DNA of 64,000 bases from Astropecten irregularis (GCA_963971285.1 OZ020248.1:24325873-24389872); one strand, 5' to 3'; shown: positions 42,401 to 47,810, numbered from the stretch's first letter. Notes: generated by a model not told the origin, from the letters alone. Translations and numbers: made by a program.

Positions 42401-45175
42401 TAATACATTTTCTGCCCTTTTTCTGTACTTTTTAGGATTTGCACATGATGTTTTGCACTTTCGAGTGCAAGATTTGTCCTGCTTTTGTATGATTTGGGGT
42501 AGTTTTGTTTGTCTTGTATTTAAAGGTAGTATCATACTTTGGTTTTTATCAAAGAAATACAGATTCGTGGGCAAAAATATCAAGGAAGATACAGTACCAG
42601 TCATCTGTGAAAATTTCAGTCAAATACGATGCTCACTTTTTGAGAAAACAGTGAAAAACGAGTCAGAGTCAGAGTCACACTCAGAAAAAGTGAAAACCCG
42701 TAGAGAAAAAAAAAGTCTATGAAGAAAATGTCAAGGACCCTCCCCCTCACCTCCCCCACCCCCCTTTTCTCGGCAAAAAATGCACTTTTGGCATTTTAGG
42801 AAACACAATTTTGTTTTTAAATCACTTCAATTTTTAGGCAGATCTCTCCTTTGAGAAAAACAAAATTCAACGAAAAACAGCTGAATCCATTGGGTCATTG
42901 ACCTGGGCATGGGGCCGCAGGTGTTACAGCGAGACGTGCTGTCATGTTATGGATAATTAATTGTACATTCTGTACATGTATGCATTGACATGTTGGGGCT
43001 TTCCGAGGGGAGGAGAATTGTCAACATCTTCACTCCTTCGCTGCCGTTTCTAACTCTGTCGATGTTGCTCATCATTTTAAAATCAAACACCATTTTAATT
43101 TTGTTTAAAGGTAATATCATACTTTGGTTTTTGTCAAAGAAATGCAGATTCATGGGCAAAAATATCAAGGAAGATACAGTTACAGTCATATGTGAAATTT
43201 CAGTCCCATACATTTTGAGAAAACATTGAAAAACAGCCACAGTATTTTTAAAATCTTTACACCGTTGTTTTTTTTTCTTTAAAAGATCAAAATTGTTCTT
43301 GGTCATTGGTTTTACTCTTTCCTGGATAAATAGGCCCTGCAGCATTTCAGGCAGAAAAATGTTAACAGTATGTTTCTACCATCACCATCTTCATACCCTG
43401 TATTACATGTAGTTTTCATCAGAGGCTGTCATGGCTATGTACAAAACTAAAATTGAGATTTTCAGAGTTCAGATTGTTTATGCCCCTGTCAGTTGTTTTT
43501 ACATATGTATATGTTTATCATTGGTCTATTAGCACTCTGCACTTGTGCTAAAAAAGCACACCGGATCTCAGACAAACATTGCAACGTGTGGTAGGCGTGA
43601 TTGGGTGCGCGTGCATGCATGGTGTACACTAGTTATGTGTGCGAGTCAATATTTGTCTGACATTCAGGGATTTTGTACATGTATGCACGCGCTGGCCAAA
43701 TCACTCGTGTGACGTCATTAGTGCGGAGCGCTATTCCATCCCTGACATACATGACATAATGAGGAAATGTATAACTTGTTTCATTGAACAATCTCACATT
43801 GTTTGTTTGTTTGTTTGTTTGTTTGTTTGTTTGGGTATCAATATCAATTGGTACTCAGAAATATGGATACATCGTATTGTGTGGGAGGGAGGATGTTGCT
43901 GATGTAATCCCCCCTCCCCCTCCCACACCCTCCCCCTCACCGCAAAAAAATCCAAACAAAATCAGCAGGGAAATGTCCCATATCGTCCCCTCTGGATCAC
44001 CACTCATGCGGAGGATGGGTCCGCTGGCATATGCAAACGTGACATTTATCAAGTGCTCTTGATAAACCTTTGCCAACCACCCTTTCTGATGACCCCTTCC
44101 CTACTGGCTCCCCACAGTGATACATGCTCATTAATAATTTGACAGGCTACTTAGTGAAAGGCGGAGTGGGGGCTGCTTTCTGGATTATTCATCGTCAGAT
44201 TGAATGTTTGAAATATTTAAATTCGCCCGACAATGTGTCAGGACTGCAATAATAAAGGAAAAAAAATGATAAATTCATCATCTTGTTTTTCTTTTATTAA
44301 AAAGCCGCATCCTCTTTGAGTGACCCCCATGTACTGTTTCTCAGGTTGCAGCATTGTTAATGCTGCACTTATCGATAAAATGATCCTTGGGATATAGCAG
44401 TACATGTATGTGTTTGGTTTCATTGACTTCTGGCTGCCAAAGGAATAAAGATAATTGACTAATTATGGACATCACCAATAAAGGGCTGGATTATTTAGCT
44501 CAGTTGGTAATAGAGCGCTGGTACGGTATTCCGGAGGTCACTGGTTGGAATCCTGCTACAGTAACTTTTTCTTTGTTCACTTTTAAAAAACATCTTCTTT
44601 TTAAAAACATTTTTAATCCTTAACCTTCTGCATAAAAAATAAATAACAACAACAATAACATTAGCAACAAGAACAATTGGTCAGATGGTTTTTTAATTTC
44701 ATAATTTCATAAAAGTTTGATTCAAAAATTGAACTTTTGACATTTCAGTATTTGGTCATAATACCATTCAGTTAAGTTGGACCCCCACGTACTAACACTC
44801 TATACATGTAGTGATTTTAACTCAATATTATACACACTTCAAAAAGACTATTTAAAGGGAAGCCATTTTTGATTCTCTACATTTCGTTCTTTATTCAGAA
44901 CATCTTCAGGAATCGTCAGTCTATTCAGAAAATCTTCATTCCCATTAAAGGACGAAGTATAGAGAATCCAAAATGGCTTCCCTTAGTCTTTTTGGAGTAT
45001 TTTGAATACTGAATATTATCACTGGATCACCAAATAATAATTCTATTTTTTCCTCGTTTATTAATTAACCAGATACATGCTCATCAACTTCACCAAGAAT
45101 CCGAGTAAATACATGAAGCTCACTGCCGAAGAGGTTGCGTCGACGATCGACAGATTCTTTGACATCACAGCGTGA
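15383..45175 (+). CDS. EXOC7: Exocyst complex component 7 (Exo70), complete gene, 22 coding exons
   Basis: The spliced reading frame encodes 690 residues, against about 650-735 for vertebrate EXOC7. Exo70 is an exocyst subunit that tethers secretory vesicles to the plasma membrane through PI(4,5)P2 and Rho-family GTPases. Exons: 15383-15433, 18245-18310, 19010-19109, 19872-19956, 20080-20185, 21181-21301, 21968-22012, 22600-22781, 22949-23013, 23380-23432, 23684-23787, 24470-24574, 25379-25498, 26205-26303, 27154-27213, 27574-27643, 28091-28156, 28622-28742, 29369-29464, 30369-30489, 38718-38851, 45073-45175. All junctions are GT-AG and the phase closes at every step. Seen: an N-terminal helix with FIRDSL, then FEERL, AVLTVFP, NMPRDGTVHELTSN, IFLLNNYHYILKSLE, and a C-terminal FTKNPSKYMK in which K669 and K672 align with the rat PI(4,5)P2-binding K632/K635. 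Residues 253-300 form a basic, Ser/Thr-rich linker, the variable region of the family. Introns 20 (8.2 kb) and 21 (6.2 kb) are swollen by repeats. Confidence 0.95.
16251..16274. repeat. Poly-G run
   Basis: A run of over 20 G at the junction of two parts of the foldback arm; the partner arm has a shorter C run at 16820-16832, so the homopolymer length has drifted. Confidence 0.9.
16664..16784. mobile_element. 121-bp Harbinger-like element nested in the foldback arm
   Basis: Left end GGCCCTGTTTGTTT, right end AAACAAACAGGGCTT, flanked by TTA (16661-16663 and 16785-16787). The opposite arm of the foldback lacks it (CTAACCTAG), which confirms a later insertion. The TTA duplication and GGCCCTGTTTG ends fit PIF/Harbinger MITEs. 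Confidence 0.8.
17518..18244. other. EXOC7 intron 1, remainder
   Basis: Repeated TAGGCCTACATGTAGGCCTA palindromes near 17700-17920 and ACATGTACATGTACATG near 18160; no exon. Confidence 0.5.
18245..18310 (+). CDS. EXOC7: EXOC7 exon 2 (residues 18-39)
   Basis: TTTCAG|GGAGCAG to ATG|GTAAAA; phase 0 in and out. It encodes LTFIRDSLNKSSQMTTNM, the most conserved stretch of the N-terminal coiled coil. Confidence 0.93.
18418..18785. mobile_element. Mite-B copy
   Basis: Starts TTTTAAAGGGAGCATATAGG; contains GAGTCGGGTTTTCGCTAGTT, TTGAGCTCAAATTTTCACAG and CAGACAAAGTGTGAGTGC, and ends TGTGACCTTTACC. Related copies: 35212-35582 and 49668-50029. Confidence 0.7.
19010..19109 (+). CDS. EXOC7: EXOC7 exon 3 (residues 40-73)
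   Basis: GACAG|GTGACT to AAGA|GTATCC. It reads FEERLGMLEQNILPVH and LQKLQK, the second part of the N-terminal coiled coil; it ends one base into codon 73. Confidence 0.93.
19500..19620. repeat. Family-J fragment (GTCGGTCGG)
   Basis: GGACAGGGTCGGCGGC, A- and T-runs, then GGGTCGGTCGGAAATGAAAC. It shares its motifs with the inverted-repeat element at 50517-50815. Confidence 0.5.
19700..19850. mobile_element. Family-I inverted-repeat element (empty-site copy)
   Basis: GTGTCCCAAATCTCTGGCTG on the left and CGGTCGCAGCCAGAGACTCG on the right, with CATAGACTTGTG inside. The copy at 38925-39165 (opposite orientation) has an extra element at that internal point. Confidence 0.7.
19872..19956 (+). CDS. 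EXOC7: EXOC7 exon 4 (residues 73-101)
   Basis: CCCCAG|ATCTCT to GCTGG|GTGAGT. It encodes NLSNTLCVFDDVLSHH and ends two bases into codon 101. Confidence 0.94.
20080..20185 (+). CDS. EXOC7: EXOC7 exon 5 (residues 101-136)
   Basis: TTTTCAG|AGCTGG to AAAGCC|GTGAGT. It encodes GLEQYLSNIQLIEDAKNFF followed by an acidic NPSSPDF turn; phase 0 out. Confidence 0.95.
20336..21130 (+). repeat. Tandem duplication with partial third copy in EXOC7 intron 5
   Basis: GTTCATCGTATCAATCTTTT recurs at about 20338, 20705 and 21060, giving units of about 365 and 355 bases. Copy 1 and copy 2 share GGGGATTGTTTCAACAGATA or its one-base variant and CCATAATAGACTGGGCTTG. The third copy breaks off just before exon 6. 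Each unit starts TTTTTTTCAGAGAATC, an acceptor-like site. Confidence 0.9.
21181..21301 (+). CDS. EXOC7: EXOC7 exon 6 (residues 137-177)
   Basis: CTTGCAG|ACATCG to GATGAAG|GTTGGT. It encodes LQNEFRVLLSRHGQPVPP and LDQITAEDE. A degenerate tandem triplication sits just upstream in intron 5. Confidence 0.95.
21425..21610. repeat. Fold-C copy
   Basis: AACTGCTGCAAACTGCTCCT, ATGCTTGAAATTAGGAGAGG, TTTCGATCC, then the inverted half TTTGAGAAAGATCCTTGTAG, GTCAGGCCCTCCTAACTCCA. Confidence 0.75.
21615..21870 (-). repeat. SINE S1, reverse copy
   Basis: Starts GTGAACAAAGACAAATTGAC, TGGAGTGGGATTCAAAGC, includes CAACTGAGTTATCTAGCTC, ends AGCAATGCTGCAACATGAGA and GGGGATCACTCATGG. Confidence 0.8.
21968..22012 (+). 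CDS. EXOC7: EXOC7 exon 7 (residues 177-192)
   Basis: A 45-base micro-exon, TTTACAG|ATTTTG to CCTG|GTAAGT, reading DFASDNVSLSLSQMP. It is accepted because its phase (1 in, 1 out) joins exons 6 and 8 exactly and it matches the acidic connector before the DLTEIAKWL helix. Confidence 0.85.
22262..22405 (-). repeat. SINE S2, reverse fragment
   Basis: AAAGCGTCTTGCCCAAGGAC, ATGGCTGGATTCGAACCC (B box) and GACCACTAGGCCACCTGAAT mirror the plus-strand SINE at 45364-45735. Confidence 0.75.
22600..22781 (+). CDS. EXOC7: EXOC7 exon 8 (residues 192-252)
   Basis: TACCCAG|AGAGTG to GTG|GTCAGT. It encodes MEDLTEIAKWLKDHSKS, FIEIYHSTRSHILKKSVEFL and the KEHLRKNS helix. Confidence 0.95.
22949..23013 (+). CDS. 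EXOC7: EXOC7 exon 9 (residues 253-274, linker)
   Basis: CCTCAG|ACGGCT to AGACC|GTAAGT. It encodes the basic linker VHKIKDTPKGRTVSNLRP, which aligns with the KRKDTPTK region of vertebrate EXOC7, where isoforms differ. Confidence 0.88.
23100..23290. repeat. Inverted repeat with hammerhead-like core
   Basis: Read minus, CTGATGA at 23218-23212 is followed by a potential ACTAG/CTAGT stem and GAAAC at 23092+100 (23192-23188), then GTTCGGAC. A mirrored GTCGAAACGTTGAGACCTAA lies at about 23234. The repeat spans from the CACTTCTTATG block to AATAAGAAGTGC. Confidence 0.5.
23380..23432 (+). CDS. EXOC7: EXOC7 exon 10 (residues 274-292, linker)
   Basis: CATCCAG|GGTTGT to ACTT|GTAAGA. A short Ser/Lys-rich exon (VVARKGSSASQTSKGET) placed by phase continuity (2 in, 1 out). 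Its low-complexity, likely disordered product makes it a candidate for alternative splicing. Confidence 0.8.
23533..23628. mobile_element. Short inverted-repeat element
   Basis: GAGTCAACAGCGCACGCGCA on the left and TGCGCGTGCGCTGTTGACTC on the right, about 95 bases in total, rich in alternating CG/CA that could form Z-DNA or a cruciform. Confidence 0.75.
23684..23787 (+). CDS. EXOC7: EXOC7 exon 11 (residues 292-326)
   Basis: CCACAG|CCGGTA to ATGCAG|GTAGGG. It ends the linker and enters the helical rod with LDSEIENYLYCISGLLKLMQ. Confidence 0.93.
24242..24378. mobile_element. Mite-D relative
   Basis: GGGGCCAATTTCATAAAGC and TTGATTAAATTGGCCCC enclose paired GCGACGCGTCGCA and CTGCGACGCGTCGTAAG. 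Confidence 0.8.
24470..24574 (+). CDS. EXOC7: EXOC7 exon 12 (residues 327-361)
   Basis: TTTCAG|AGTGAG to GGAGAG|GTGAAA; phase 0/0. It encodes LIPGEHQRKTFDKIIERA and the following helix. Confidence 0.95.
24695..24790 (+). repeat. SINE S1 tRNA-like head
   Basis: TAGGCTGGATAGTCCAGTTG, GGTACGGTATTCCGTAGGTC, GGTTCGAATCCCGCTCCAGT. Mutated A box; not a functional tRNA. Confidence 0.75.
24918..25262. repeat. Fold-C, one complete and one half copy in tandem
   Basis: GAACTGCTGCAAACTGCTCA, GCTTGGAGTTAGGAGGGCC, then AAAAAGATCATGCTAGGATC; a second ATGCTTGAAGTTAGGAGGGC starts near 25168 and ends GACAAGAGGACAAGAACATG. Confidence 0.75.
25379..25498 (+). CDS. EXOC7: EXOC7 exon 13 (residues 362-401)
   Basis: CTTTCAG|GCAATT to CTACAG|GTAAGC; phase 0/0. 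It encodes AVLKHDYTAVLTVFPVAKHL, a diagnostic Exo70 motif. Confidence 0.96.
25800..26170. repeat. GACATAGAATGACTGAGTAG minisatellite
   Basis: About eighteen diverged copies of a unit near 20 bases (GTGACATAGAATGACCGAGT type) ending 35 bases before exon 14. The minus-strand frame reads a degenerate LLGHSMSLLSHSMS peptide. Confidence 0.9.
26205..26303 (+). CDS. EXOC7: EXOC7 exon 14 (residues 402-434)
   Basis: ATGCAG|GGCACG to GTCAAG|GTGAGT; phase 0/0. It encodes RSKLPTLIASLETTGAKALE. A minisatellite lies just upstream. Confidence 0.96.
26580..26981 (+). pseudogene. Unidentified coding-like ORF remnant in EXOC7 intron 14
   Basis: A 133-codon frame open from the TAA at 26577 to TAG at 26979-26981 has no ATG, but its composition (GC-richer than the intron) and peptide look coding: RKLSQTLLEGTILNGPEEE, PRAKKPKINGQQRNRLSDED, YRFVRGLALPLQALVAKK, FPLPTPPKGLEYRQEIKTTW. 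A PRAKKPK nuclear-localisation-like motif is visible. I do not recognise the family. It may be the 3' end of a transposon ORF or a fragment of another gene; an alternative terminal EXOC7 exon would need a phase-compatible acceptor that I did not find. Confidence 0.5.
27154..27213 (+). CDS. EXOC7: EXOC7 exon 15 (residues 435-454)
   Basis: TCTCAG|AACGAT to AGCAAC|GTAAGT; phase 0/0. It encodes NMPRDGTVHELTSN, almost identical to vertebrate EXOC7. Confidence 0.96.
27574..27643 (+). CDS. EXOC7: EXOC7 exon 16 (residues 455-478)
   Basis: AAACAG|GCGTTG to CGAG|GTATTA. It encodes ALTFLEHLLDYVDTTAAML, a core helix. Confidence 0.93.
27940..28050 (+). repeat. Repeat fragment with GCAGCCGAAACGTTG motif
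   Basis: CTTGATAAAGGCTAGCAG, TCTGCAGCCGAAACGTTGCT: a GGCT/AGCC stem precedes GAAAC, as in the hammerhead-like core noted elsewhere. Confidence 0.4.
28091..28156 (+). CDS. EXOC7: EXOC7 exon 17 (residues 478-500)
   Basis: TTGCAG|ACCAAG to GTCG|GTGAGT. It encodes a variable loop (DQGYSSKTLDPEANKKK) followed by VSIYV. Confidence 0.9.
28622..28742 (+). CDS. EXOC7: EXOC7 exon 18 (residues 500-540)
   Basis: CTTCAG|CTAAGG to GAGAG|GTTGGT. It encodes GAIFLLNNYHYILKSLE, another diagnostic Exo70 motif. A 76-bp tandem array starts about 45 bp past the donor. Confidence 0.96.
28786..29270 (+). repeat. 76-bp tandem array in EXOC7 intron 18
   Basis: CCTTCTACAT starts units at 28801, 28877, 28953, 29029, 29105, 29181 and 29257. 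Each has TGTCTGCTTGTTTGTCTGTT and GGTTGCTCACCTCAGT. As 76 is not a multiple of 3, the array is open in all three frames with the same Cys-rich peptide, which is an artefact of the repeat. Confidence 0.95.
29369..29464 (+). CDS. EXOC7: EXOC7 exon 19 (residues 540-572)
   Basis: CATCAG|ATCGGA to AAGAG|GTTAGT. It encodes SELMKLVVISTPDIETHYAE and a charged helix. Confidence 0.93.
29684..29790 (-). repeat. SINE S1 fragment, reverse
   Basis: CCTGCAACATGAGAAACAGT and GGGGATCACTCAAGAATATG match the S1 head in reverse. Confidence 0.6.
29796..30160 (+). mobile_element. Mite-A copy, complete
   Basis: ATTAAAGGTAATATCATACA to GTATGATACAACCTTTAA with the central GATCTTTTAAAAGATC palindrome. Confidence 0.9.
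30369..30489 (+). CDS. EXOC7: EXOC7 exon 20 (residues 572-612)
   Basis: ACTCAG|CTGGAA to TTCAAG|GTAAGA. It encodes SWNKVLSHILEVNKP and KLKDKERQQIKDKFK. An internal possible donor, GAG|GTGAAC at 30399/30400, would end it after SHILE in phase 0 and could pair with the exon-20-like sequence at 31786. Confidence 0.94.
30690..30835 (-). repeat. SINE S1, reverse copy
   Basis: TACTGTACCGGTGCTCTACC, AGCTGAGCTACACAGCCC (A box), then CAGTCAGAAGCCATGAAACC. Confidence 0.75.
31349..31602. mobile_element. Mite-D copy
   Basis: CCTAATTTCATAGAGCTGC on the left and GCGGCTCTATGAAATTGGCC on the right, with inverted AAGCAC and TGCTTAAGC motifs. Confidence 0.7.
31786..31848 (+). CDS. EXOC7: Candidate alternative EXOC7 exon 20b (duplicate of the exon 20 tail)
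   Basis: Bases CTACCAG|GAACAA to TTCAAG|GTCAGA frame a 63-base, phase 0/0 exon ending VKDKKERQQIKDIFK. This closely repeats the end of exon 20 (LKDKERQQIKDKFK) 1.3 kb upstream. Added after full exon 20 it would insert 21 residues. Joined to exon 20 shortened at 30399 it would replace the last 30 residues of exon 20 with 21. The open frame, the splice sites and the amino-acid-level similarity argue for use. Transcript evidence is missing, so it could also be a decaying duplicate. Confidence 0.6.
32195..32340 (+). repeat. tRNA-derived repeat of a different head type
   Basis: GATGAGCTCTGCATTACTCA, GGGTTCGAATCCCACCTGAG (B box), and an inverted echo AGTATGCCGTGCTCATCTAC downstream. Confidence 0.55.
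32550..32700. repeat. Pyrimidine-rich CCCCACC tract
   Basis: About 150 bases dominated by CCCCTCCCC and CCCCACCCC on the plus strand; the minus strand is G-run rich and could fold into G-quadruplexes. Confidence 0.75.
33700..33850 (-). repeat. SINE S1, reverse copy
   Basis: GCGGGATTCGAACCTGCG and GCTCTATCTACAAGCTAAGC, then AGCCCTATGTTACACC. Confidence 0.7.
33875..34120. repeat. Mite-D relative, diverged
   Basis: AGGGGCCGATTTCACTAACG and AAGCCCAAATCCATCGC start it; GCTTGGTCTAATTTAGTATACGGCCCG-like sequence ends it. Arms are weakly paired. Confidence 0.4.
34397..34640. mobile_element. Mite-D copy, complete
   Basis: GGGGCCAATTTCATAAAACT and ATGAAATTGGCCCC close about 240 bases, the reverse complement arrangement of the 2670 copy. 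Confidence 0.85.
35212..35582. mobile_element. Mite-B copy with intact ends
   Basis: TTAAAGGGATGGTACAGAAT and GTTCTGTACCATCCCTTTAA are inverted. The interior shares CACAGTATAATGGTGATGAT with Mite-A and CACTATTTTCTCGTGACCCA with the 18418 copy, so Mite-A and Mite-B are related. Confidence 0.85.
35878..36343. mobile_element. hAT-type MITE with perfect 8-bp target duplication
   Basis: Ends CAGGGTTG and CAACCCTG; subterminal ATGATTTAAATCA-type repeats; flanked on both sides by AATAGAAG (35870-35877 and 36344-36351). An 8-bp duplication with CAGGG ends is characteristic of hAT elements. There is no transposase; the 36007-36270 minus-strand frame is low complexity. Confidence 0.92.
36400..36634 (+). 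mobile_element. Mite-A copy, internally deleted
   Basis: CATTAAAAGTAGAATCATAC to AAGTATGATACTACCTTTAA in only 235 bases. It abuts another Mite-A start (AGGTAATTTCATAC) at the shared TTTAAA. Confidence 0.8.
36761..37035 (+). mobile_element. Mite-A copy, 3' truncated
   Basis: AAGGTAACTTCATACTTTGG, GAAATGGAGATTCATGGGCC, TTTTGAGAAAACAGTGAAAA, AGGCAGAAAAATTTTAACA; the right terminus is absent. Confidence 0.75.
37410..37685. mobile_element. Fold-C, complete inverted-repeat copy
   Basis: Left arm ATGCTTGGAGTTAGGAGGGC, CTAGCAGGATATTTATCAAA, TAATGACAAGAACAAGAAC; right arm GTTCTTGTCCTCTTGTCATT, TTAGCC, GATAAAGATCCTGTTAGGAT, GAGTCAGGCCCTCCTAACTC, then a 3' tail GACACTTGAGCAGTCTGC-like to TTTATT. The tail AAACTGCTGCAAACTGCTCA also appears reversed in other copies, so it belongs to the element. 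Confidence 0.85.
38320..38660. repeat. Family-E repeat (pair with 11610-11900)
   Basis: GGCCAAGGCTAAGGCCTGAA, CAGCCTGGCTTCTGGATGCT, GATCAATGTGGACTCAATCT, GACACAGCAGGGGCTT in the same order as at 11.6 kb. It ends 60 bases before exon 21. Confidence 0.75.
38718..38851 (+). CDS. EXOC7: EXOC7 exon 21 (residues 613-657)
   Basis: TTCCCAG|GGCTTC to GACAA|GTAAGT. It encodes GFNQDFEELYKTQKSYAIP, matching the vertebrate GFNDGLEELCKIQKAWAIP block, and ends two bases into codon 657. Confidence 0.96.
38925..39165. mobile_element. Family-I element carrying a nested inverted-repeat insertion
   Basis: GTCCCAAAGACTGGCTGCAA ... CACACAAGTCTAT is interrupted at about 38960 by an element with ends TAGCCTTTTTGAAGTATGG and CCATACCTTTAAAAGGCTA (to about 39104), with inner arms CACAATAGGAGGGC and GCCCTCCTATTGTG. 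The host resumes GAAATGGCTGCAGTCACTAG. The uninterrupted arrangement is seen at 19700-19850. Confidence 0.8.
39172..39419 (+). mobile_element. Mite-A copy, 5' truncated
   Basis: Begins inside the family at CACTTTTTGAGAAAACAGTG and runs to GTATGATACTACCTTTAA. Confidence 0.85.
39540..40345 (+). repeat. Tandem array of tRNA-like A-box units
   Basis: Repeated GGGCTGGATAGCCCAGATGG-type heads, each followed by CACCAGTATGGCAGTTTATG, GGGTTATATGGCTTCTGACT, GGCGCCCTGAGCA and AGTTGACTATAAGGAGGCCC. At least four full units of about 125-145 bases are visible and older ones upstream. The A-box half of S1 is kept while the GGTTCGAATC B box is lost. Confidence 0.8.
40346..42518. other. EXOC7 intron 21, no exon recognised
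   Basis: Holds a GGCAACAGGTTGC-type short repeat near 40590-40625, GGCTTTGGCTCCGGCTCC-like imperfect repeats at 40950-41000, and a GC-richer stretch at 42000-42230 whose minus-strand frame is open but unrecognised. Confidence 0.45.
42519..42660 (+). mobile_element. Mite-A, left half
   Basis: TTAAAGGTAGTATCATACTT to TTTGAGAAAACAGTGAAAAA, then unrelated sequence. Confidence 0.85.
43104..43401 (+). mobile_element. Mite-A copy, right end missing
   Basis: TTTAAAGGTAATATCATACT to CACCATCTTCATACCCTGTA; lost beyond that point. Confidence 0.85.
43530..43745 (+). mobile_element. Family-G element (also nested at 48913)
   Basis: TAGCACTCTGCACTTGTGCT, CTCAGACAAACATTGCAACG, GAGTCAATATTTGTCTGACA, then GTGACGTCATTAGTGCGGAG and CGCTATT. 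Confidence 0.75.
43800..43833. repeat. (GTTT)n microsatellite
   Basis: Eight perfect GTTT units. Confidence 0.95.
44285..44585 (+). repeat. SINE S1, fullest copy
   Basis: TTTGAGTGACCCCCATGTAC, GGTTGCAGCATTGTTAATGC, GATCCTTGGGATATAGCAG, then AGGGCTGGATTATTTAGCTC, GGTAATAGAGCG and GGTTGGAATCCTGC, closing with TTTTTCTTTGTTCAC. The A and B boxes are near consensus but interrupted. Confidence 0.8.
44845..45000. mobile_element. Short inverted-repeat element before exon 22
   Basis: AAAAAGACTATTTAAAGGGA, AGCCATTTTTGATTCTCTAC on the left; ATAGAGAATCCAAAATGGCT, TCCCTTAGTCTTTTTGG on the right; about 155 bases. Confidence 0.85.
45073..45175 (+). CDS. EXOC7: EXOC7 exon 22 (residues 657-690 and stop)
   Basis: AACCAG|ATACAT through TGA at 45173-45175. 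It encodes FTKNPSKYMK and DRFFDITA, the conserved C-terminus with the phosphoinositide-binding basic patch. No clear AATAAA was identified in the next 200 bases, so the 3' end of the transcript is unplaced; a SINE begins near 45364. Confidence 0.95.
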
Positions 45176-45363
45176 AGAGAACGTCTTCTTAAGGATGTTG
45201 TAAATACATGTACAATGTACAGGTGAGTTTTTCATCTTTAACTTGTTGCCAAACATGCCGAATATAATGGCGGAAGAACTATTTTTTACAGGGATTGCAA
45301 ATATTTTCACAGATTTGCGTACAATTTAGACAAATGTTTTTCCTAGCAAGTTTCCATTTTTTT

Positions 45364-45735
45364 TACATCAGGGTGTTGTGGGATGCTGTGGCTTAGTGGT
45401 CTGGTGTGTCATACTCGAGGTCTTGTGGTCAATCTACAGATTGTTGGTTCTTGTGGTGCTTGTGTCCTTGGGCAAGACGCTTTGCCACATATTGCTTCTC
45501 TGCACTCAGGTGTAAATGGGTACCTGTGAGGGTTAAGATGGCTTAAGTTTGTGCTTGATTAGCCTTTGTGTGCCTTACAGCAGCTACCTGGGGCTGTATG
45601 CTTCCAAGGGACGAGTTTAGATAGTTTCAGGAATGTAAATGTAGCCCGGAGGATAATAGTAATATGCGCCGTGAGCGTTGAAAGACAGATTGTGCGCTTT
45701 TTAAGAACAGTATCTACCATTATTATTATTCATTG
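45364..45735 (+). repeat. SINE S2, full-length copy
   Basis: GGATGCTGTGGCTTAGTGGT (A-box region), GTGTCCTTGGGCAAGACGCT, AAATGGGTACCTGTGAGGG, CCTGGGGCTGTATGCTTCC, TATGCGCCGTGAGCG and an ATTATTATT tail. The TTGGGCAAGAC block is a recurrent SINE motif. It lies 190 bases past the EXOC7 stop and may be part of the 3' UTR. Confidence 0.85.
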
Positions 45736-46254
45736 CAAATGAAAGGATCTTACCCCAATCTCATGGCATTGCATGGCATGTTAAATATTACCAATGGGTA
45801 ATTCTTCCTTAGTCTTTGAGTATAAAGCAAAAATCAGCCAAGAACCAGTCCCAAAGCAATGTACATCACATGTACATGTAGGTTAGTCGGTAACCTTCCA
45901 ACCTTTCCTATGCTTCTTAGTGCTATGTAGCTCAATGATACGGGATCCTGTTGTTTACCAGCTTACACCATATTACAAGTCAAGAGTTGCGATGATAATC
46001 GGACACCAGAGCTTGATTCATGCCCCTCCTTGATTTCCCGTCAAAACATCCCCCTCTCCTGCCTCCCCCAAAAACATCCCCCTCCCCTGCCTCCCCCATC
46101 TGCAGAATCTGTTTTTAATGGTCGTAATCTCTTGCTGTTGCATCAGTGTAATTCAGAGCTAATAACATCTGTTTTATGTCAGTCTGGACGTCTGTTTACA
46201 AAATTCATCTCTTGTCTTCAGTTAATAAGGCTTTTAAGGGCTATTTTGGCACCA
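45736..46254. other. No gene seen
   Basis: A short CATCCCCCTCCCCTGCCTCC duplication at 46047-46098; otherwise unremarkable. Confidence 0.4.
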
Positions 46255-46620
46255 TTTAAAGGTAGTATCATACTTTGGTAGTTTACTGAAACACAAATTT
46301 TCACAGATTTAATACCTATAGGCCTAACTTACAAGGTACATTTAGATGGTGATGGTACATTGTACATGTAGAAACATATCGTTTAAGTTTTTCTGCCTGA
46401 AATGCAAGAAAAGGGTAATACCAATTATGACCAAAAACAATTTTGATCTTTAAAAGATCAAAAATAACGGTGAAAAGATTTTTAACAAATACCGGGGGCG
46501 TTTTTTAATGTTTTCTCAAAAAGTGAGATTTCACAGATGACTGTTGCTGTATCTTTCTTGATACTTTAGTTCATGAATCTGCATTTCCTTGACAAGAAAA
46601 CAAAGTATGATATTACCTCT
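46255..46620 (-). mobile_element. Mite-A copy
   Basis: TTTAAAGGTAGTATCATACT, TTACAAGGTACATTTAGATG, GATCTTTAAAAGATC, AAAGTATGATATTACCTC. Confidence 0.85.
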
Positions 46621-47810
46621 AACCCGGCCTACATTCTTCGTTTCTCATTTTTGTCAATCAATCATGATATCACATGCACTTAACTACATGTAATTGGTCG
46701 GTGTAGTGGTATGGGTTTACCATTTGCTTCTTAATGGACAGTTTTTTAATCTACTGGTGATTTATACTCAAAACATGTAGTTTGATAGCGGTGTTTTTTC
46801 GTGCGAGATTATTTTAGGCCCTAATACTTGGGTGAGAAAACAAAAAAGCTACGGTCTGTTTTTCTGATGAGTATAAATTGAGAAGATTGTAGACACTGAG
46901 TTTGGGAAAGCACTAATGAAACGTCATGATATCTCGGTTGCTGTAGACAATTCAGAAGAAAAAAAAAACTACTAAAAATGGCAGAAATACGTTTGTGATA
47001 TCAGTAGATTTTGCCAATTACAGATGGAGCCTAATTGCACACTTTGAATTCCAGGTCCCGATTACGTAGGACTTGTCTGCGTTGATTTACGACAGAATAA
47101 ATTTCAATCGCCCATTTTTAACCGGCAATTTCACCGGCCGAAAGTAACTGCCCGATATGATATGTGTTTTTAATTTTTTGCGGTAGAAGTAAAAATGCAT
47201 GCAAAATGTATGTGATTGTATTAAAGTGTGTAGACCATTCGTGCATTGACCAAACATTGAGGTGAAATACAGAAATTTGTGATAAAATTGAAAGGGTTTT
47301 ATCAGCTTTTTTTTTACAAGGTCTGCATGTTTTGTGGAACCCAACCATGGTCATGGGCAAAGAGAAATTAATCTGAGATTTATCGGAGGGATGTTTTGCG
47401 ACCCGTCTCATTTCCAGTCGTCTGATTTATTGGCAATTTACTGAAGAGAGCCAGTAATCTAAACTGAAAGTCGGGTAGGCAGATAAGAAATTGACTCTGT
47501 TTATTTGTCCTTTCTTAAAGTCACAGTCATATCAATGACAGTACATGTAGAAGTTGAGAAAAAATTGTTTTAAAGGGTCTCTGCAATGAGAATATTATGG
47601 CTTGAACATGTGCCAATAAAAAAACTGTACATGGGGACTGTGATTTTACCCACTTCCTCACACTGATTCAGGGTTAAAAACAGGGTTTTTTTGTTTGTAT
47701 GCTAATTATCATTTCCATATTCATGAGCAAAACTGTGATGTCATCTGGGGAACTGAGAGCAGTAACCAGAACAGCTGTACAGAGTACAACCAAAGACCAA
47801 AAACAGTTTT
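46621..47810. other. No gene seen
   Basis: AT-rich intergenic sequence without matched repeats. Confidence 0.4.
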